Positions 8,901-16,751 of a DNA stretch of 64,000 nucleotides are shown one piece after another. The position numbers were made by a program, and so were the translations under genes. The notes beneath the pieces were generated by a model. That model did no database searches and had not been told where the DNA came from. It was given only the letters and a program-made list of their open reading frames with translations. Source of the stretch: Dehalococcoidia bacterium (GTDB lineage: Bacteria; Chloroflexota; Dehalococcoidia; GIF9; AB-539-J10). The DNA lies in assembly GCA_016930935.1 (NCBI GenBank), contig JAFGFT010000019.1:1-64000 (forward strand). The letters run 5' to 3'. The first letter of the stretch is position 1. Each line of letters starts with the position of its first letter.

Positions 8901-10354
8901 CCTATACCGTCACCGTTTCCAGGGTGCTGCACGCCGACTACACATGGTACACATGGTCGGAAGCACTGGGCGTCACCGAGAAGAGTTTCCTGGTCGGCGA
9001 GCCACCGGCGTACGGCCGCGTGCAGGGACAGGTCACGTCGGCCGCCGACGGCCAACCGATAGTCAATGCAACCGTCACTGACGGAACGCGCACCTCTACT
9101 ACCGACTCCATGGGAATGTACGCTCTCAACGATGTGCCCGCAGGCGACAACTGCATTGTCAGCGCCTCAGCGGACGGATACGTGACGAACTCATGTGAGG
9201 TCTCAGTCCTGGCCGATAGCACCACCACGCACAACATCACGCTGCAACCGGTGCCAAACACCGCTCCCTCTCTTAACGCCGTCGGGAGCAAGGCCGTGGA
9301 CGAGGGCGAGACGCTCCAGTTCTCCGTCTCGGCAACCGACCCGGACAACGACCCTCTGTTCTTCTCGGCCACAGGGCTTCCGGATGGCGCGGCGTTCGCA
9401 GGACAGACCTTCTCATGGACACCGGCTGTCGGCGACGCCGGCATGTACGAAGTAACGTTCGAGGTCAGCGACGGAGAACTCTCCGATGCCGAAACCATCC
9501 ATATCACCGTCAACGCAGTGCCGCAGTTTGGCACCGTGTGGGGGACCATCAGCGACATCAACACGGGAGCGCCTGTTGAGGGTGCAAACGTGTGCGTTGG
9601 GAGCGTGTCAGACACGACGGGTGCGAATGGCGACTACGAGTTGCGCGGCATTCCCGCCGGAGCGTGGTCCGTCAGCACAAGCGCTGACGGCTACTACGAG
9701 GTTTCGCGCACCATCACGGTCGCCGGGAACGACCGCATCAGCGTGGACCTGCACCTGGAACCCCTGCCCAACGACCCACCGGTGCTTGAACTCATCGGCG
9801 ACAAAGACGTGGTCGAAGAAGAGGCGCTGGAGTTCACTGTTTCCGCCTTCGATGCGAATGACGACGCACTCTCCTACGATGCTGAAGGCCTGCCACAGGG
9901 AGCCTCATTCGAAGGGCAGACGTTCTCATGGACGCCCAACGCGGGCCAGGCAGGCAGTTACGACGTGACGTTCACCGTTTCAGACGGCGAGGATTGTGAC
10001 ACGAAGACAATCACCATCACCGTGAACGAGGCGCAGGAAGCACCTGCTGATGGCATGTGGGTTGAGTCCATCAACTTCTACGCGCTGGGCGACCCCACGT
10101 CGATGCTGCGCATCGTCGTCTCGGTGGCAACTCCGGAACCACTGGCAGATGCCCTCGTTTTCATCGACATCACCACTCCTTCCGGCAAGACGAGCCACCT
10201 CTACACCAGGACGGACAGCCTCGGCCAGGCCAACTACCTGCTGCGAAGCCCCGCCCGGGGCGAGTATCGGGCCACGGTGACACGAATCATGTGCGGTGAC
10301 TACACGTGGGACACCACGCGAGGCACTGTTTCACAGAACTTCACTCTGCCATAG
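5930..10354 (+). CDS. Secreted modular subtilase with repeated carboxypeptidase-regulatory-like and Ig-like domains
   Basis: The product (1474 aa) is a secreted S8 serine endopeptidase. A Sec signal peptide covers residues 1-30 (cleavage after AHA) and is followed by an inhibitor-I9-like propeptide. The catalytic domain has Asp151 (VLDTGIQSTHPDL), His184 (NTHGTHVAG), oxyanion Asn276 (AAGND) and Ser337 (GTSMASP). From about residue 405 on there are five pairs of a carboxypeptidase-regulatory-like domain and an Ig/cadherin-like domain ending FSWTP..GQAG..F.VSDG. A ~100-residue domain of unknown family follows pair three and again ends the protein; both copies contain HLYTRTDSLGQANYLLR. No sortase or S-layer anchor is seen. 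ATG 5930 has GGAGGT eleven bases before it. The gene is divergent from the signal peptidase and convergent with the TasA-like cluster, so it may process or shape those surface proteins; this is inference. Confidence 0.92.
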   Translation: MRHFARLLTAVLCSLLFLAPGAPLTQTAHASDGRGAELLENRLVVQFDDGTDSREMAAAHKRAGVTVVAMVPELNTYVVELSGGSKWLSSALYKLDSHVAGVEDDPIACTTEEPNDLYYNNTQEWGLFNIDAQGAWEVTHSNPDIRIAVLDTGIQSTHPDLADKIVAAADFTGSGTPEPVSNTHGTHVAGIAAASTNNAIGVASIGYNASLMNAKVMNESGTGYYSWIAAGVIWATDNGADVINMSLAGTSNSSLLANAIDYAWEHGVVVVAAAGNDSSTTPYYPAADPDCISVAASNRTNVLESWSNHGSWVDVSAPSSAYSTRINSSYTAMQGTSMASPYVAGLAALVLDVVSDTNGNGRTNDEARTAIESTSVDFGTDVKYGRIDAAAAVAAPTPPSEGEVSGTVLEAATSNPLEGVSVTDGTRSTTTDSQGFYFLSSVPPGTYTIAASADNYVPASQDITVVAGETATTDFSLEPVPAPNQAPVLDAIGSLSVEEKESLEFSVTASDPDDDALSYSIDGLPEGATFVDPVFSWTPAVGQAGSYNVTFTVSDGALTDEETVTINVEQIPPYGTVTGTVTDIVSGEPIAGALVSNGETSAITGVQGTYTMTSVFASEWTFTARADRHVDAAKDATVVAGDTTTVDFTLEPIPNTPPVLEYIGDRIVAEEEMLSFTVSGSDAEGDSLSYTTSVLPDGAWFQDRRFSWTPSLDQSGIYSITFTVSDGVLSDSETIAIDVLDVQKCGSIGGTVSDASSGTPIAGATVSAAGTSTITSASGTYTLADISQGVCFVDVSATGYVSSSRDVTVTADKVSSADFTLDLLPKNAPVLVTIGDRTVEETQTLEITLSGTDADGDSLTYLAGQLPKGASFAGQAFSWTPVEGQAGTWEVTFTVTDGTLSASETVTITVTPVQQTPDGAMWTESIDFYAIGTPTPTMLRVIVSVVNPDPLKDALVFVDIADSSGAVRHLYTRTDSLGQANYLLRNPAPITYTVTVSRVLHADYTWYTWSEALGVTEKSFLVGEPPAYGRVQGQVTSAADGQPIVNATVTDGTRTSTTDSMGMYALNDVPAGDNCIVSASADGYVTNSCEVSVLADSTTTHNITLQPVPNTAPSLNAVGSKAVDEGETLQFSVSATDPDNDPLFFSATGLPDGAAFAGQTFSWTPAVGDAGMYEVTFEVSDGELSDAETIHITVNAVPQFGTVWGTISDINTGAPVEGANVCVGSVSDTTGANGDYELRGIPAGAWSVSTSADGYYEVSRTITVAGNDRISVDLHLEPLPNDPPVLELIGDKDVVEEEALEFTVSAFDANDDALSYDAEGLPQGASFEGQTFSWTPNAGQAGSYDVTFTVSDGEDCDTKTITITVNEAQEAPADGMWVESINFYALGDPTSMLRIVVSVATPEPLADALVFIDITTPSGKTSHLYTRTDSLGQANYLLRSPARGEYRATVTRIMCGDYTWDTTRGTVSQNFTLP

Positions 10355-10378
10355 CAGCAGAACGAGTACATACACTGA

Positions 10379-10403
10379 GAGCGGGGCCATAGTGGCCCCG
10401 CTC
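10379..10403. terminator. Perfect GC-rich hairpin between convergent genes
   Basis: GAGCGGGGCCA and TGGCCCCGCTC form an 11-bp perfect stem with a three-base loop. It lies 24 bases after the subtilase stop and 26 bases beyond the stop of the convergent TasA-like gene, so it probably ends both transcripts. It lacks a clear U-tract. A very similar hairpin follows the paralogous gene at 16700-16726. Confidence 0.7.
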
Positions 10404-10429
10404 CCGGGTCTCACGCAAAAGTCCCGTTT

Positions 10430-11623
10430 CTACGGATCGAGTGCTATGAAGACCGTCTGGTAGCTAGTACCATCCTGGCAGATGACCGCCGCGAGTTGTC
10501 CGGCCCCTGGCACGAACGTCGCACCGTTCGCCTCCGCGTCATCGATGATGCCCTGTGCCGTGGCATCAATATTGGTAACAATGCCACCCCACAGGAAGTA
10601 CCAGAACGCAACCTGCTGGGGCGAACCGGCAAGAACTTGTCCGTATGGCGCTATATTCACAGTCTTGCCGGACGGATAGTCCAGTGCCATGTACGCGGGT
10701 TGGTTCAAGACCCAGTTGATTTTGTTCCAGGCGGCAATGGTATTGAATGGAGCCTCAAGTGAAGACAGCAACGTGATGTCAACACTCAGCACCACGGAGT
10801 CCTCCGCCTCGCAGCACCACGCGTCCATTGGCTGTGGCTCCAACAGTATTAGGTCGGGCACCACGCCCTGACTTGGATCCGTCTCGCTGAACGTCGCCAG
10901 GAAGGACCCACCCGGGCCGTTCCAGTTACTGTCCAGATCCAGGTGCACCTTGTAGTCAGGCAGGTCCATGACCTTCTGAACGTCGGGTTCGCACAGGTTC
11001 CACTGGATGGCTTCGAGCTCCAACCTGACGCTACCGGTCACACCGCGGAGCGACATGTCCTGCGGAATTTCGGCGTAGACGTTCACCTCGAACGTCTCGC
11101 ACTCGTGGAGCTGGTACTCATCGTCAACGACGAACCTGGTGGCACCTCCGCCGTGGGTGATGGAACCGTCAGGCCAGACTATCTCCCACCACACGTACGG
11201 AATCAGTGCGTCCGGCACGACGACGAAGTCCGTCACACTCACGTGCGCCGGAACACCGTAGTAGTGCACCAACAGGTCAGCCTTGAACAGCGGTCCGGGG
11301 AAGATGTTGTCGAACATCATGAACGCAGTGTCTTCCTCGACGTCGTATTCATCGACGTACGCCGAGGCGACGTAGAGATAGTTCAGGTCAATCATCTCCT
11401 TTTCGCTGAACTTCTCGGTTCCCTCAACCAAGTCACCGTTGCTCAGGTTCTTGTACACGTAGGTCGCGGAGGTGTCCTCAATGACGAGGTTCACCTCGCC
11501 CATCTCTACGATGCCCTGTACGACAAGGTCGTCCGTCCACGAGGCGAAAGCCGCGCCGCAGAGTCCCACGGCCAGAACCGCAGCCATGGTCATGAGACCG
11601 AGTCTACCGAGTTTGCTTCTCAT
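10430..11623 (-). CDS. TasA/camelysin-like secreted protein 1 (large form)
   Basis: The product (397 aa) begins with a basic start (MRSKLGRLG), a hydrophobic stretch and GAAFASWTDD, the pattern of SipW-dependent TasA/camelysin leaders. The mature part has a beta-rich ~200-residue domain. Its landmarks are NIFPGPLFKADLLVHYYGVPAHV, an ECETFEVNVYAEIPQD block and ELEAIQWNLCEP, the positions shared by all seven paralogs here. A C-terminal extension of about 180 residues is shared only with the paralog at 16752-17933 and ends GAGQLAAVICQDG.SYQTVF. ATG 11623 has AAGGAGG six bases upstream. It follows paralog 2 with 27 bases between, so they are co-transcribed. TasA proteins form extracellular fibres; a fibre or surface-layer role here is inferred. 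Confidence 0.75.
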   Translation of the reverse strand: MRSKLGRLGLMTMAAVLAVGLCGAAFASWTDDLVVQGIVEMGEVNLVIEDTSATYVYKNLSNGDLVEGTEKFSEKEMIDLNYLYVASAYVDEYDVEEDTAFMMFDNIFPGPLFKADLLVHYYGVPAHVSVTDFVVVPDALIPYVWWEIVWPDGSITHGGGATRFVVDDEYQLHECETFEVNVYAEIPQDMSLRGVTGSVRLELEAIQWNLCEPDVQKVMDLPDYKVHLDLDSNWNGPGGSFLATFSETDPSQGVVPDLILLEPQPMDAWCCEAEDSVVLSVDITLLSSLEAPFNTIAAWNKINWVLNQPAYMALDYPSGKTVNIAPYGQVLAGSPQQVAFWYFLWGGIVTNIDATAQGIIDDAEANGATFVPGAGQLAAVICQDGTSYQTVFIALDP

Positions 11624-11650
11624 GCCATTCCTCCTTTTGCGCTACTTCGC

Positions 11651-12379
11651 CTAGTCAATGAGCGGATACTCGTTCCACTGGACCATGTTGATGGTGGTGG
11701 TGAAGCCGCCGGTCTTGTTCATGAGCGTGTTGTCCTGCGGGACATGAATCCACCACTCGATCATGACCCTGTCACAGTACTCGAGCTGGAGTCCTTCCAG
11801 GTCGACCATGACCCATCCTGGTGTGGTACCTGCAGCGTCTTCCCACTTGTAGGCGACCATGTAGAACTCGGGCGCCGAAGTCATGTTCCAAAGAGCCGCA
11901 AGCCACTCACTTTCGTCACCGAACTCCATTGTCGGACTCAGCTTCGCCGGCACGCTGCCGATGTAGTGCAGCACGATGTCGGCTTTGAACCAGACGCACG
12001 GGAAGAGGTTGTTGAACTTCACCTCGAACGACTGGCCTTTGCCCTGGATGCAGTTTCCCTCATCAAGCATGCCCGGAAGTTGCCCCGTCCAATCAGCGGA
12101 GGCGACAGGCAGCAGGATGTCTGCAGACACGTCGAGTTCCTCCGGCGAGACCAAGACGTCGCCGGGTTCATACGTTTCGTCATCAAACTCGTACTGCTGG
12201 AGCACCTTGTACACCCAGGTCTCAGAGAACCCGCAGATCTCGTAGCCGAGACTACCGGTGGTCACCTCACCCTCGATGCTGACCTGGTCGGTCCACGACG
12301 CGAAGGCCGCGCCCATGGTGCCGACTGCAAACACAAGGGCCAACATCAGCATGCCGACCTTACTTACTCTGCTTCTCAT
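11651..12379 (-). CDS. TasA/camelysin-like secreted protein 2 (small form)
   Basis: The product (242 aa) starts MRSRVSKVGML, then a hydrophobic core and GAAFASWTDQV. The mature domain has the core positions of this local family: NNLFPCVWFKADIVLHYIG, YCDRVMIEWWIHVPQDN, LMNKTGGFTTTI and a final QWNE. It is closest to the small protein at 17968-18621, sharing NLFPCVW, LHYIG, CDRV and QWNE. ATG 12379 has GGAGG seven bases before it; an in-frame upstream extension has no ribosome binding site and would bury the signal. It is the first gene of a two-gene operon with TasA-like protein 1 and is preceded by a structured leader. Confidence 0.75.
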   Translation of the reverse strand: MRSRVSKVGMLMLALVFAVGTMGAAFASWTDQVSIEGEVTTGSLGYEICGFSETWVYKVLQQYEFDDETYEPGDVLVSPEELDVSADILLPVASADWTGQLPGMLDEGNCIQGKGQSFEVKFNNLFPCVWFKADIVLHYIGSVPAKLSPTMEFGDESEWLAALWNMTSAPEFYMVAYKWEDAAGTTPGWVMVDLEGLQLEYCDRVMIEWWIHVPQDNTLMNKTGGFTTTINMVQWNEYPLID

Positions 12380-12566
12380 TTCATTTCCTCCATGTAGTGA
12401 TGCCGTCTGCGGCCGCTTTTGCGACCGCCGGCAGGACCACCCGCACCGACCGCGCCCCACGCCGGGCACATGAACCCTCCGGGCGCGCACGGGCCTCCAT
12501 TGTTGTCCACTATCCTGCCGGGCATCATGTCAGTCACTTCCCTTGGATTCCTTGCGTTCCGTGAAC
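12380..12566 (-). promoter_or_regulatory. Structure-prone leader of TasA-like gene 2 (element A)
   Basis: This 187-base gap carries, on the minus strand, GC-rich blocks that recur before the neighbouring paralogs. They include TGATGCCCGGCAGGATAG (compare TGATACCCGGCAGGACAG in leader B), CCCGGCGTGGGGCGCGGTC, and the core GGTCGGTGCGGGTGGTC near 12436-12453. The arrangement suggests a folded 5' UTR with a conserved core. No U-tailed terminator is seen, so control at the level of translation or by RNA stability would be expected. The ligand or partner is unknown. Confidence 0.45.
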
Positions 12567-13415
12567 CTATTCAGCCCACTGTTCGGCATCGATGGTGATA
12601 AGGAACTCACAATCAGCGTTCTGTGGCATCACCATCAGACCGTTCGGCCCCTCAATGTCCTGCTCAAAGTGCCAGTTGAGCTGAAGCCACAGGGTGTGGC
12701 ACGGCTCAAGCTGGAAGGGCTTACCTCCCTCCCATCCGGAGAGGAAATACTCCAGTCCTGCTGCACCTTGCATGCCTGTGTAGGTGGGTCCATTCGTCAC
12801 ACCGCTACAGGTAGTTGCATCGTGGACACACCACCACCAATCGTGCAGTTCAAGCCACTGCAAGACGGAGCAGTCTGTGGCACCCACCGGTTCAAAGTCC
12901 ACGTCAACGATGTGCAGCGGAATCGAGCCGTTGTTGGCAATGCAGATGACCACGCCACTGGCGTACCACGGATAGGCATTGTGTATCTCCTCACGAATGG
13001 CACCGTAGAACGGAGCAGCATCCCCGAGCAGGTGCACGTCCTTGTTGAAGCGCAAGCTATCGGTGACGTTGTAGCTGTTCGTCGAGGCGACGTTCTTGAA
13101 TTCCTCGTTGGTAGCGGATCCAAACTGTGGGTCAGGACTGCCGTTGGTCCACGGATCGGTGGGCGGGTTTCCGGGATAGAGCATACCCCCCTCTTCCGGC
13201 AGATAGTTTGGCCCCCAGTCAAGGTCCACCATGTAGTTGAGGTCCTGCAAGCCGGTCGCGGTCACGTCACAAATGCCGACCTGGAAATCAGCGGTTGTCA
13301 CAACGCCATTGACCACCAGTTGGTCAGTCCAGGACGCGAACCCTGCGCCCATAACGCCAACCACAAGGACAAGCGCCACCATCAATACACTGACCCTTCC
13401 CAATCTGTGTTTCAT
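12567..13415 (-). CDS. TasA/camelysin-like secreted protein 3
   Basis: The product (282 aa) begins MKHRLGRVSVLM with a hydrophobic core and GAGFASWTDQL, a SipW-type leader. The mature region starts VVNGVVTTADFQVGICD. It includes IREEIHNAYPWYASGVVICIANNGSIPLHI, a variant of the N.FP...D..LHY.G..PA block of the other paralogs, and an EPCHTLWLQLNWHFEQD segment before a C-terminal AEQW. It is most like the protein at 14630-15520 (both have REE..N.YPWY and MP..A). ATG 13415 has GGAGG ten bases upstream. Leaders flank it on both sides, so it may be its own unit. Function is inferred from family only. Confidence 0.7.
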   Translation of the reverse strand: MKHRLGRVSVLMVALVLVVGVMGAGFASWTDQLVVNGVVTTADFQVGICDVTATGLQDLNYMVDLDWGPNYLPEEGGMLYPGNPPTDPWTNGSPDPQFGSATNEEFKNVASTNSYNVTDSLRFNKDVHLLGDAAPFYGAIREEIHNAYPWYASGVVICIANNGSIPLHIVDVDFEPVGATDCSVLQWLELHDWWWCVHDATTCSGVTNGPTYTGMQGAAGLEYFLSGWEGGKPFQLEPCHTLWLQLNWHFEQDIEGPNGLMVMPQNADCEFLITIDAEQWAE

Positions 13416-13557
13416 CTTCTATCTTCCTCCAAATCTCGTACCCGTTGCAGGCACCGCCCGTCTCGACCGTGCAGCGGGGTGCAGGCCCGCGCCTCCACCT
13501 CTGCTGCCTCCGGGCACATTGTCTTCTGTCCTGCCGGGTATCACCTCAGTTCTTCCC
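13416..13557 (-). promoter_or_regulatory. Structure-prone leader of TasA-like gene 3 (element B)
   Basis: The 142 bases before gene 3 contain, on the minus strand, TGATACCCGGCAGGACAG, GTGCCCGGAGG, the core GGTCGAGACGGGCGGTG near 13452-13470, and CCTGCAACGGGTACGAGAT shortly before the Shine-Dalgarno. The core and the last block recur almost base for base in the leader of gene 4. GCCCG and CGGGC could close a helix around the core. It is read here as a conserved cis-acting RNA; nothing identifies what it senses. Confidence 0.5.
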
Positions 13558-14301
13558 CTATGGCAGGGGCGGGGCTCCGGTCCACTCGTTCCACTGGATG
13601 GCGTTGATGTCAACGCCCCACTGGGCACTCAGGTTCTGGAGGGCGTTGTCCTGCGGGATGTTCATGATTACCTCAAGCAGCAGGTAGTCACAGTAGTGCA
13701 TCTGCCAGCCGTTGTAGAGGTTGATCCTGCCAGGCCCCCAATCTGAATCTATGGACGCGTCAGGCTCGAACACACCCGTTTCAGGGTCGTAGTCACCTAT
13801 CGTGGCGGTGTCGAAGATGGCCCGCGGAGTCACGGTTGAGTAGTCCCAGCCCATGATGTCAGTCAACGCTAAGTCGCCTGTCTTGAAGGTCTCATAGGCC
13901 CAGACCTCCGCCGGGATAGAGCCGTTGTAGTGCAGCAGGACATCTGCAACAAAACTCTCATACGGGAAGATGTTGGTTGCCACACCCACTACGTCGGCGA
14001 CCTCATCAGTTCCCGCCTCACGCATGTAGAATGACGCAATCTCTATGCCGCCCGCAGGCGCGCCGGGGAACTCGTCCATCCAGCCGTGCCAGTCGACCGT
14101 CTCATTGTTATCACCGCCCGGCACCTTCCAGACATACGTTCCCGAGTACCTGACTACTTCAAGGTCCAGGGTGCCCGTATCGACCTCTCCGGTAATCTGG
14201 ACCTCGTCCGTCCAGGACGCGAACCCCGCGCCCATGACGCCCACCACAAGGACAAGCGCCACCGTCAGCAGCCCAATCTTTCCCAGTCTATGTTGTTTCA
14301 T
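13558..14301 (-). CDS. TasA/camelysin-like secreted protein 4
   Basis: The product (247 aa) starts MKQHRLGKIGLLT, with a hydrophobic core and GAGFASWTDEV. The mature domain has TNIFPYESFVADVLLHYNGSIPAEV, YCDYLLLEVIMNIPQDNALQN and a terminal AIQWNEW, matching the shared positions of the local family. Among the seven it is the plainest single-domain form and close in length to Bacillus TasA. ATG 14301 follows GGAGGAGG at a normal distance. It has a long leader with two copies of the conserved core. Extracellular fibre formation is an inference from TasA. Confidence 0.75.
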   Translation of the reverse strand: MKQHRLGKIGLLTVALVLVVGVMGAGFASWTDEVQITGEVDTGTLDLEVVRYSGTYVWKVPGGDNNETVDWHGWMDEFPGAPAGGIEIASFYMREAGTDEVADVVGVATNIFPYESFVADVLLHYNGSIPAEVWAYETFKTGDLALTDIMGWDYSTVTPRAIFDTATIGDYDPETGVFEPDASIDSDWGPGRINLYNGWQMHYCDYLLLEVIMNIPQDNALQNLSAQWGVDINAIQWNEWTGAPPLP

Positions 14302-14629
14302 CTCTAATCCTCCTCCAATATCTATCTCTTGCCCGTTGCAGGGACTACGGCATCTCCGCCCGACTCACCGGGAGAAGTCACCTCGCTCCCGCACACAGGA
14401 CCGCCCGTCTCGACCGCGCCCCACCTCTCTCCGGCGGGCACGCCCGGGCAACGGTTCCCCTGCCCTGTGCGGGCTTCATCAAGTCACTCCACCTCGTCCC
14501 CATATTCGCAGGTGTGCCTTACCGGGCTTGCGCCCGACCGCCCGGGACCGACCGGCCCCAACGAACCCCCCTGGCCCCCGGACGACTCGGCAGTTGTATT
14601 CATATGGTTCTTCAACATCCTCTGTTGCA
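14302..14629 (-). promoter_or_regulatory. Long leader of TasA-like gene 4 with two core copies (element C)
   Basis: These 328 bases hold no gene. On the minus strand the core appears twice: GGTCGGTCCCGGGCGGTC (near 14534-14553) and GGTCGAGACGGGCGGTC (near 14401-14418). The downstream copy is preceded by GTGCCCGCCGGAGAGAGG and GGGGCGC. CCCTGCAACGGGCAAGAGAT lies just before the ribosome binding site, almost as in leader B. The two cores suggest a tandem arrangement of the same RNA element. A promoter must also lie in the distal part but is not clear. Confidence 0.5.
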
Positions 14630-15520
14630 CTACGAAACTTCACACCAGAGACTGGCAATGACCTCAAGTTCGAGGGAGATGTTCGCGCCTTCCGGCATCG
14701 GCGTGCCCCCGGAGACATCCACGAAGTAGACGGCGACGCCAAGCTCAAGCGCCTCTCCCGGCTCCAGTTGTACCGGCCCGCTGTTGAGCCACGTGGCGAG
14801 GAACTCCTCGAGGGCAGGCCCGGTCTTGAAGGCATAGTCATCGCCCCAGCTATCCGCCACACTGCCTTCACTCCACAGAACCGCATCCCAGTGGTCCACC
14901 AGCGCGAATGGAAGGGCACCGGAAGGGTCGAGGACGTTCAGGACGTCCATGCCCTCAACGTTGATTGGCAGCGTGCCTCCATTGCCGAACACGAGCGTCG
15001 TGCCCGTCAGGTACCATGGATACACGTTGTTGAATTCCTCCCGCACGCGGCCATAGAAGGGCATGAAGCTCATGTCCTTCACATCTTCAAGGTCGAACAA
15101 CCACGGCTCCAGGTTGGTGCTGTGGGTGGACGCAAGATTGGGGATGGTGACAATAGCGGGTTCAACCTTCGGCAGCAGGGCCGGCAGTATCACCGCCGCG
15201 CCGGCAGGAATGAAATAGCGCGCCACGGCGCTCCGAGCCACCATCTGGACACGGTTGTCTATCGTTCCGTCAAAGGGGGAATTCACAGGGAAGGCGGCCC
15301 CACCCGGCTCCAGGTAATTGGGACCGGGGTCCCAGGAAGCGTAGTCGTAGATGCCGTACTCCACGTTTCCTGTCGTGACGACCGCGTCCACCACAACGTC
15401 GTCAGCCCAGTATGCGAAGGCCATGCCCATCGCCGATAGCGCGACAACCGAGGTCATCACCACTATCCCGACAAATGCAGTCCTGCGCCTCCTCACGGCC
15501 TTCCCCACTCCTTCACGCAT
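14630..15520 (-). CDS. TasA/camelysin-like secreted protein 5
   Basis: The product (296 aa from this start) has an arginine-rich N-terminus, a hydrophobic core and MGMAFAYWADDVV, a variant of the A-S-W-T-D leader in which AYWAD is even closer to camelysin. The mature part has REEFNNVYPWYLTGTTLVFGNGGTLPINV and an ELGVAVYFVD segment, resembling TasA-like protein 3. The start is uncertain: ATG 15520 has a weak GGGAG 14 bases upstream, whereas GTG 15496 has AAGGAG and gives a leader of the same length as the paralogs. An upstream TTG at 15544 lies in the U-tract of the terminator and is unlikely. Its expression probably depends on read-through of that terminator. Confidence 0.68.
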   Translation of the reverse strand: MREGVGKAVRRRRTAFVGIVVMTSVVALSAMGMAFAYWADDVVVDAVVTTGNVEYGIYDYASWDPGPNYLEPGGAAFPVNSPFDGTIDNRVQMVARSAVARYFIPAGAAVILPALLPKVEPAIVTIPNLASTHSTNLEPWLFDLEDVKDMSFMPFYGRVREEFNNVYPWYLTGTTLVFGNGGTLPINVEGMDVLNVLDPSGALPFALVDHWDAVLWSEGSVADSWGDDYAFKTGPALEEFLATWLNSGPVQLEPGEALELGVAVYFVDVSGGTPMPEGANISLELEVIASLWCEVS

Positions 15521-15541
15521 CAGGCGTACCGTTACTCCCTG

Positions 15542-15660
15542 CAAAAAGACAAAACCGCCCTCTCACCGAGGCCGGTTTCGCCACTGGCTCCGCGCACCCC
15601 CGGCGACCAGATCGCGGGGCACGCATCAACGCCTCCTCTAGTTGTTGACGCCTCTGTCAG
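15542..15660 (-). promoter_or_regulatory. Putative riboswitch-like element with intrinsic terminator before TasA-like gene 5 (element E)
   Basis: On the minus strand a ~70-base block (core 15586-15655) contains GGAGGCGTTGATGCG, GGTCGCCGG, GCGCGGAGCCA and TGGCGAAACCG. It is nearly the same as the tandem blocks at 19036-19198. It runs straight into a hairpin (AACCGGCCTC / GAGGGCGGTT, one mismatch) followed by TTGTCTTTTT, which ends some 22 bases before the ATG. A conserved block joined to a terminator right before the start codon is the layout of a transcription-attenuating riboswitch. It matches no riboswitch class I know. Confidence 0.55.
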
Positions 15661-15687
15661 TATTCTCTCTGCTTGTCTCTCTCCCTG

Positions 15688-16122
15688 TCAGTAGACTCTG
15701 GATGCTGAACCCTCCGGCGTACAGGCAAACCCGCCCGCCGAAGTCAGGTTTCTCTCTTCCTTCGTGGACCGTGACAACAACATCCTTACCCTCGCCAGCA
15801 TCTCCCGCGCATCCAGCGGCATAGGAAGATAGGCATCCGCCCCCATCTCCAGGAATGGGACCCCGGCAACCTCTTCATAGTCATCGCCGAGCACGATTTT
15901 CGGCATGTCGAACAACCGGAACATCTGCCGCGCCACCCCACAGTCACACATTGCCGGACAGTGCTGCGCGACAATCACCAGGTCGGCCTCAGACCGGCGC
16001 TGCCCAACTGCCACATTCCGGCTTCCCACCCCCACATCAACCTGATAGCCGGTATGGCGGAGAAAAAACGCGATTCGCTCCCGGCGTTCACAGTCGGGGT
16101 CCAGCAGCAGTATCCGTTGCAT
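15688..16122 (-). CDS. Stand-alone pseudo-receiver (response-regulator-like) protein
   Basis: The product (144 aa) has the length and fold pattern of a CheY-like receiver: beta1 RILLLDPD, a helix, beta3 DLVIVAQ, a GDDYEEV loop, GADAYLPMPLDAREMLARVRMLL at the end. The phospho-acceptor Asp is missing (alanine about position 52 in DLVIVAQHCPAM), and the conserved lysine is replaced (YLPMP, Met101). It therefore probably does not work by aspartyl phosphorylation. It has a short C-terminal tail and no DNA-binding domain. It lies between the two TasA-like sub-clusters and directly upstream of element E. ATG 16122 starts the recognisable fold; a TTG twelve codons earlier is possible. Confidence 0.65.
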   Translation of the reverse strand: MQRILLLDPDCERRERIAFFLRHTGYQVDVGVGSRNVAVGQRRSEADLVIVAQHCPAMCDCGVARQMFRLFDMPKIVLGDDYEEVAGVPFLEMGADAYLPMPLDAREMLARVRMLLSRSTKEERNLTSAGGFACTPEGSASRVY

Positions 16123-16751
16123 GACCCAATCCAACACATTGCAAGGGTGGCTCAACACACTGGTGGGTACAGTGCAACGGAAGAGGAGAATGGTGGAAGA
16201 ATGGAAGCAAAAGGTCGCGGCAGGGTATAAATTGGTGCCTATCTGGTCAACGCGACAACGATGGCTCGACGGAGGGATTCTCTGTCATCGCCTTCATCAC
16301 ATTCTCTGCACCACCACCCTGCGGCACTATGGAATCGAGCCGGGGTGGTGGCCGCCAATGTCGACACGATTATCGGCAGTGCGAACCGTTCAACAAGACC
16401 TCGTTCCCGAACCCATGGCTCCGGACGCAACTACCGCGGTCGGCACATGAAGATGCCGACTTTTCCCGGTCAGCCTCTCACATTGTCCTTCCTCCTCACC
16501 ACACGCATTCTGCATCTGTCACGTGGCCTGTTGCACAGGGAGACGTTGGCCTGTGCTTCACGCCTGCGCGGAAGCCTGTTCACCTCTTCCGCACTCCGAA
16601 CGGAGCGGCGCCTCAAGGCATTGACGGACACGTATGCCGCGCCACACAGTGCCGAGAGCGAACCGTCCTTCGGCAGCACAGACCGTGAAACGGGACTGCG
16701 AGGGCGGGGCCAGTGGCCCCACCCTCACGCTATCGCGCCGGTCTCAAGACG
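16123..16751. other. Intergenic gap between TasA-like gene 6 and pseudo-receiver gene
   Basis: These 629 bases contain no open frame I can support on either strand. They include the terminator hairpin at 16700-16726 and, at the left end, the presumed promoter of the pseudo-receiver gene, which is not clear by eye. Several frames are open only because of the base composition. Confidence 0.4.
16700..16726. terminator. Hairpin after TasA-like gene 6
   Basis: GAGGGCGGGGCCA and TGGCCCCACCCTC make a 13-bp stem with one C-A mismatch. It sits 25 bases beyond the stop codon of the minus-strand gene. It resembles the hairpin at 10379-10403 after the paralogous gene, which suggests that gene and terminator were duplicated together. 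Confidence 0.6.

Noticed and set aside
10943..12397. Plus-strand frame of 484 codons over TasA-like genes 1 and 2
   Set aside because: It is antisense to two genes with signal peptides and ribosome binding sites, and has no start signal or motif.
14045..15439. Plus-strand frame of 464 codons
   Set aside because: It covers TasA-like genes 4 and 5 and leader C in antisense; proline/arginine-rich composition typical of a shadow frame.
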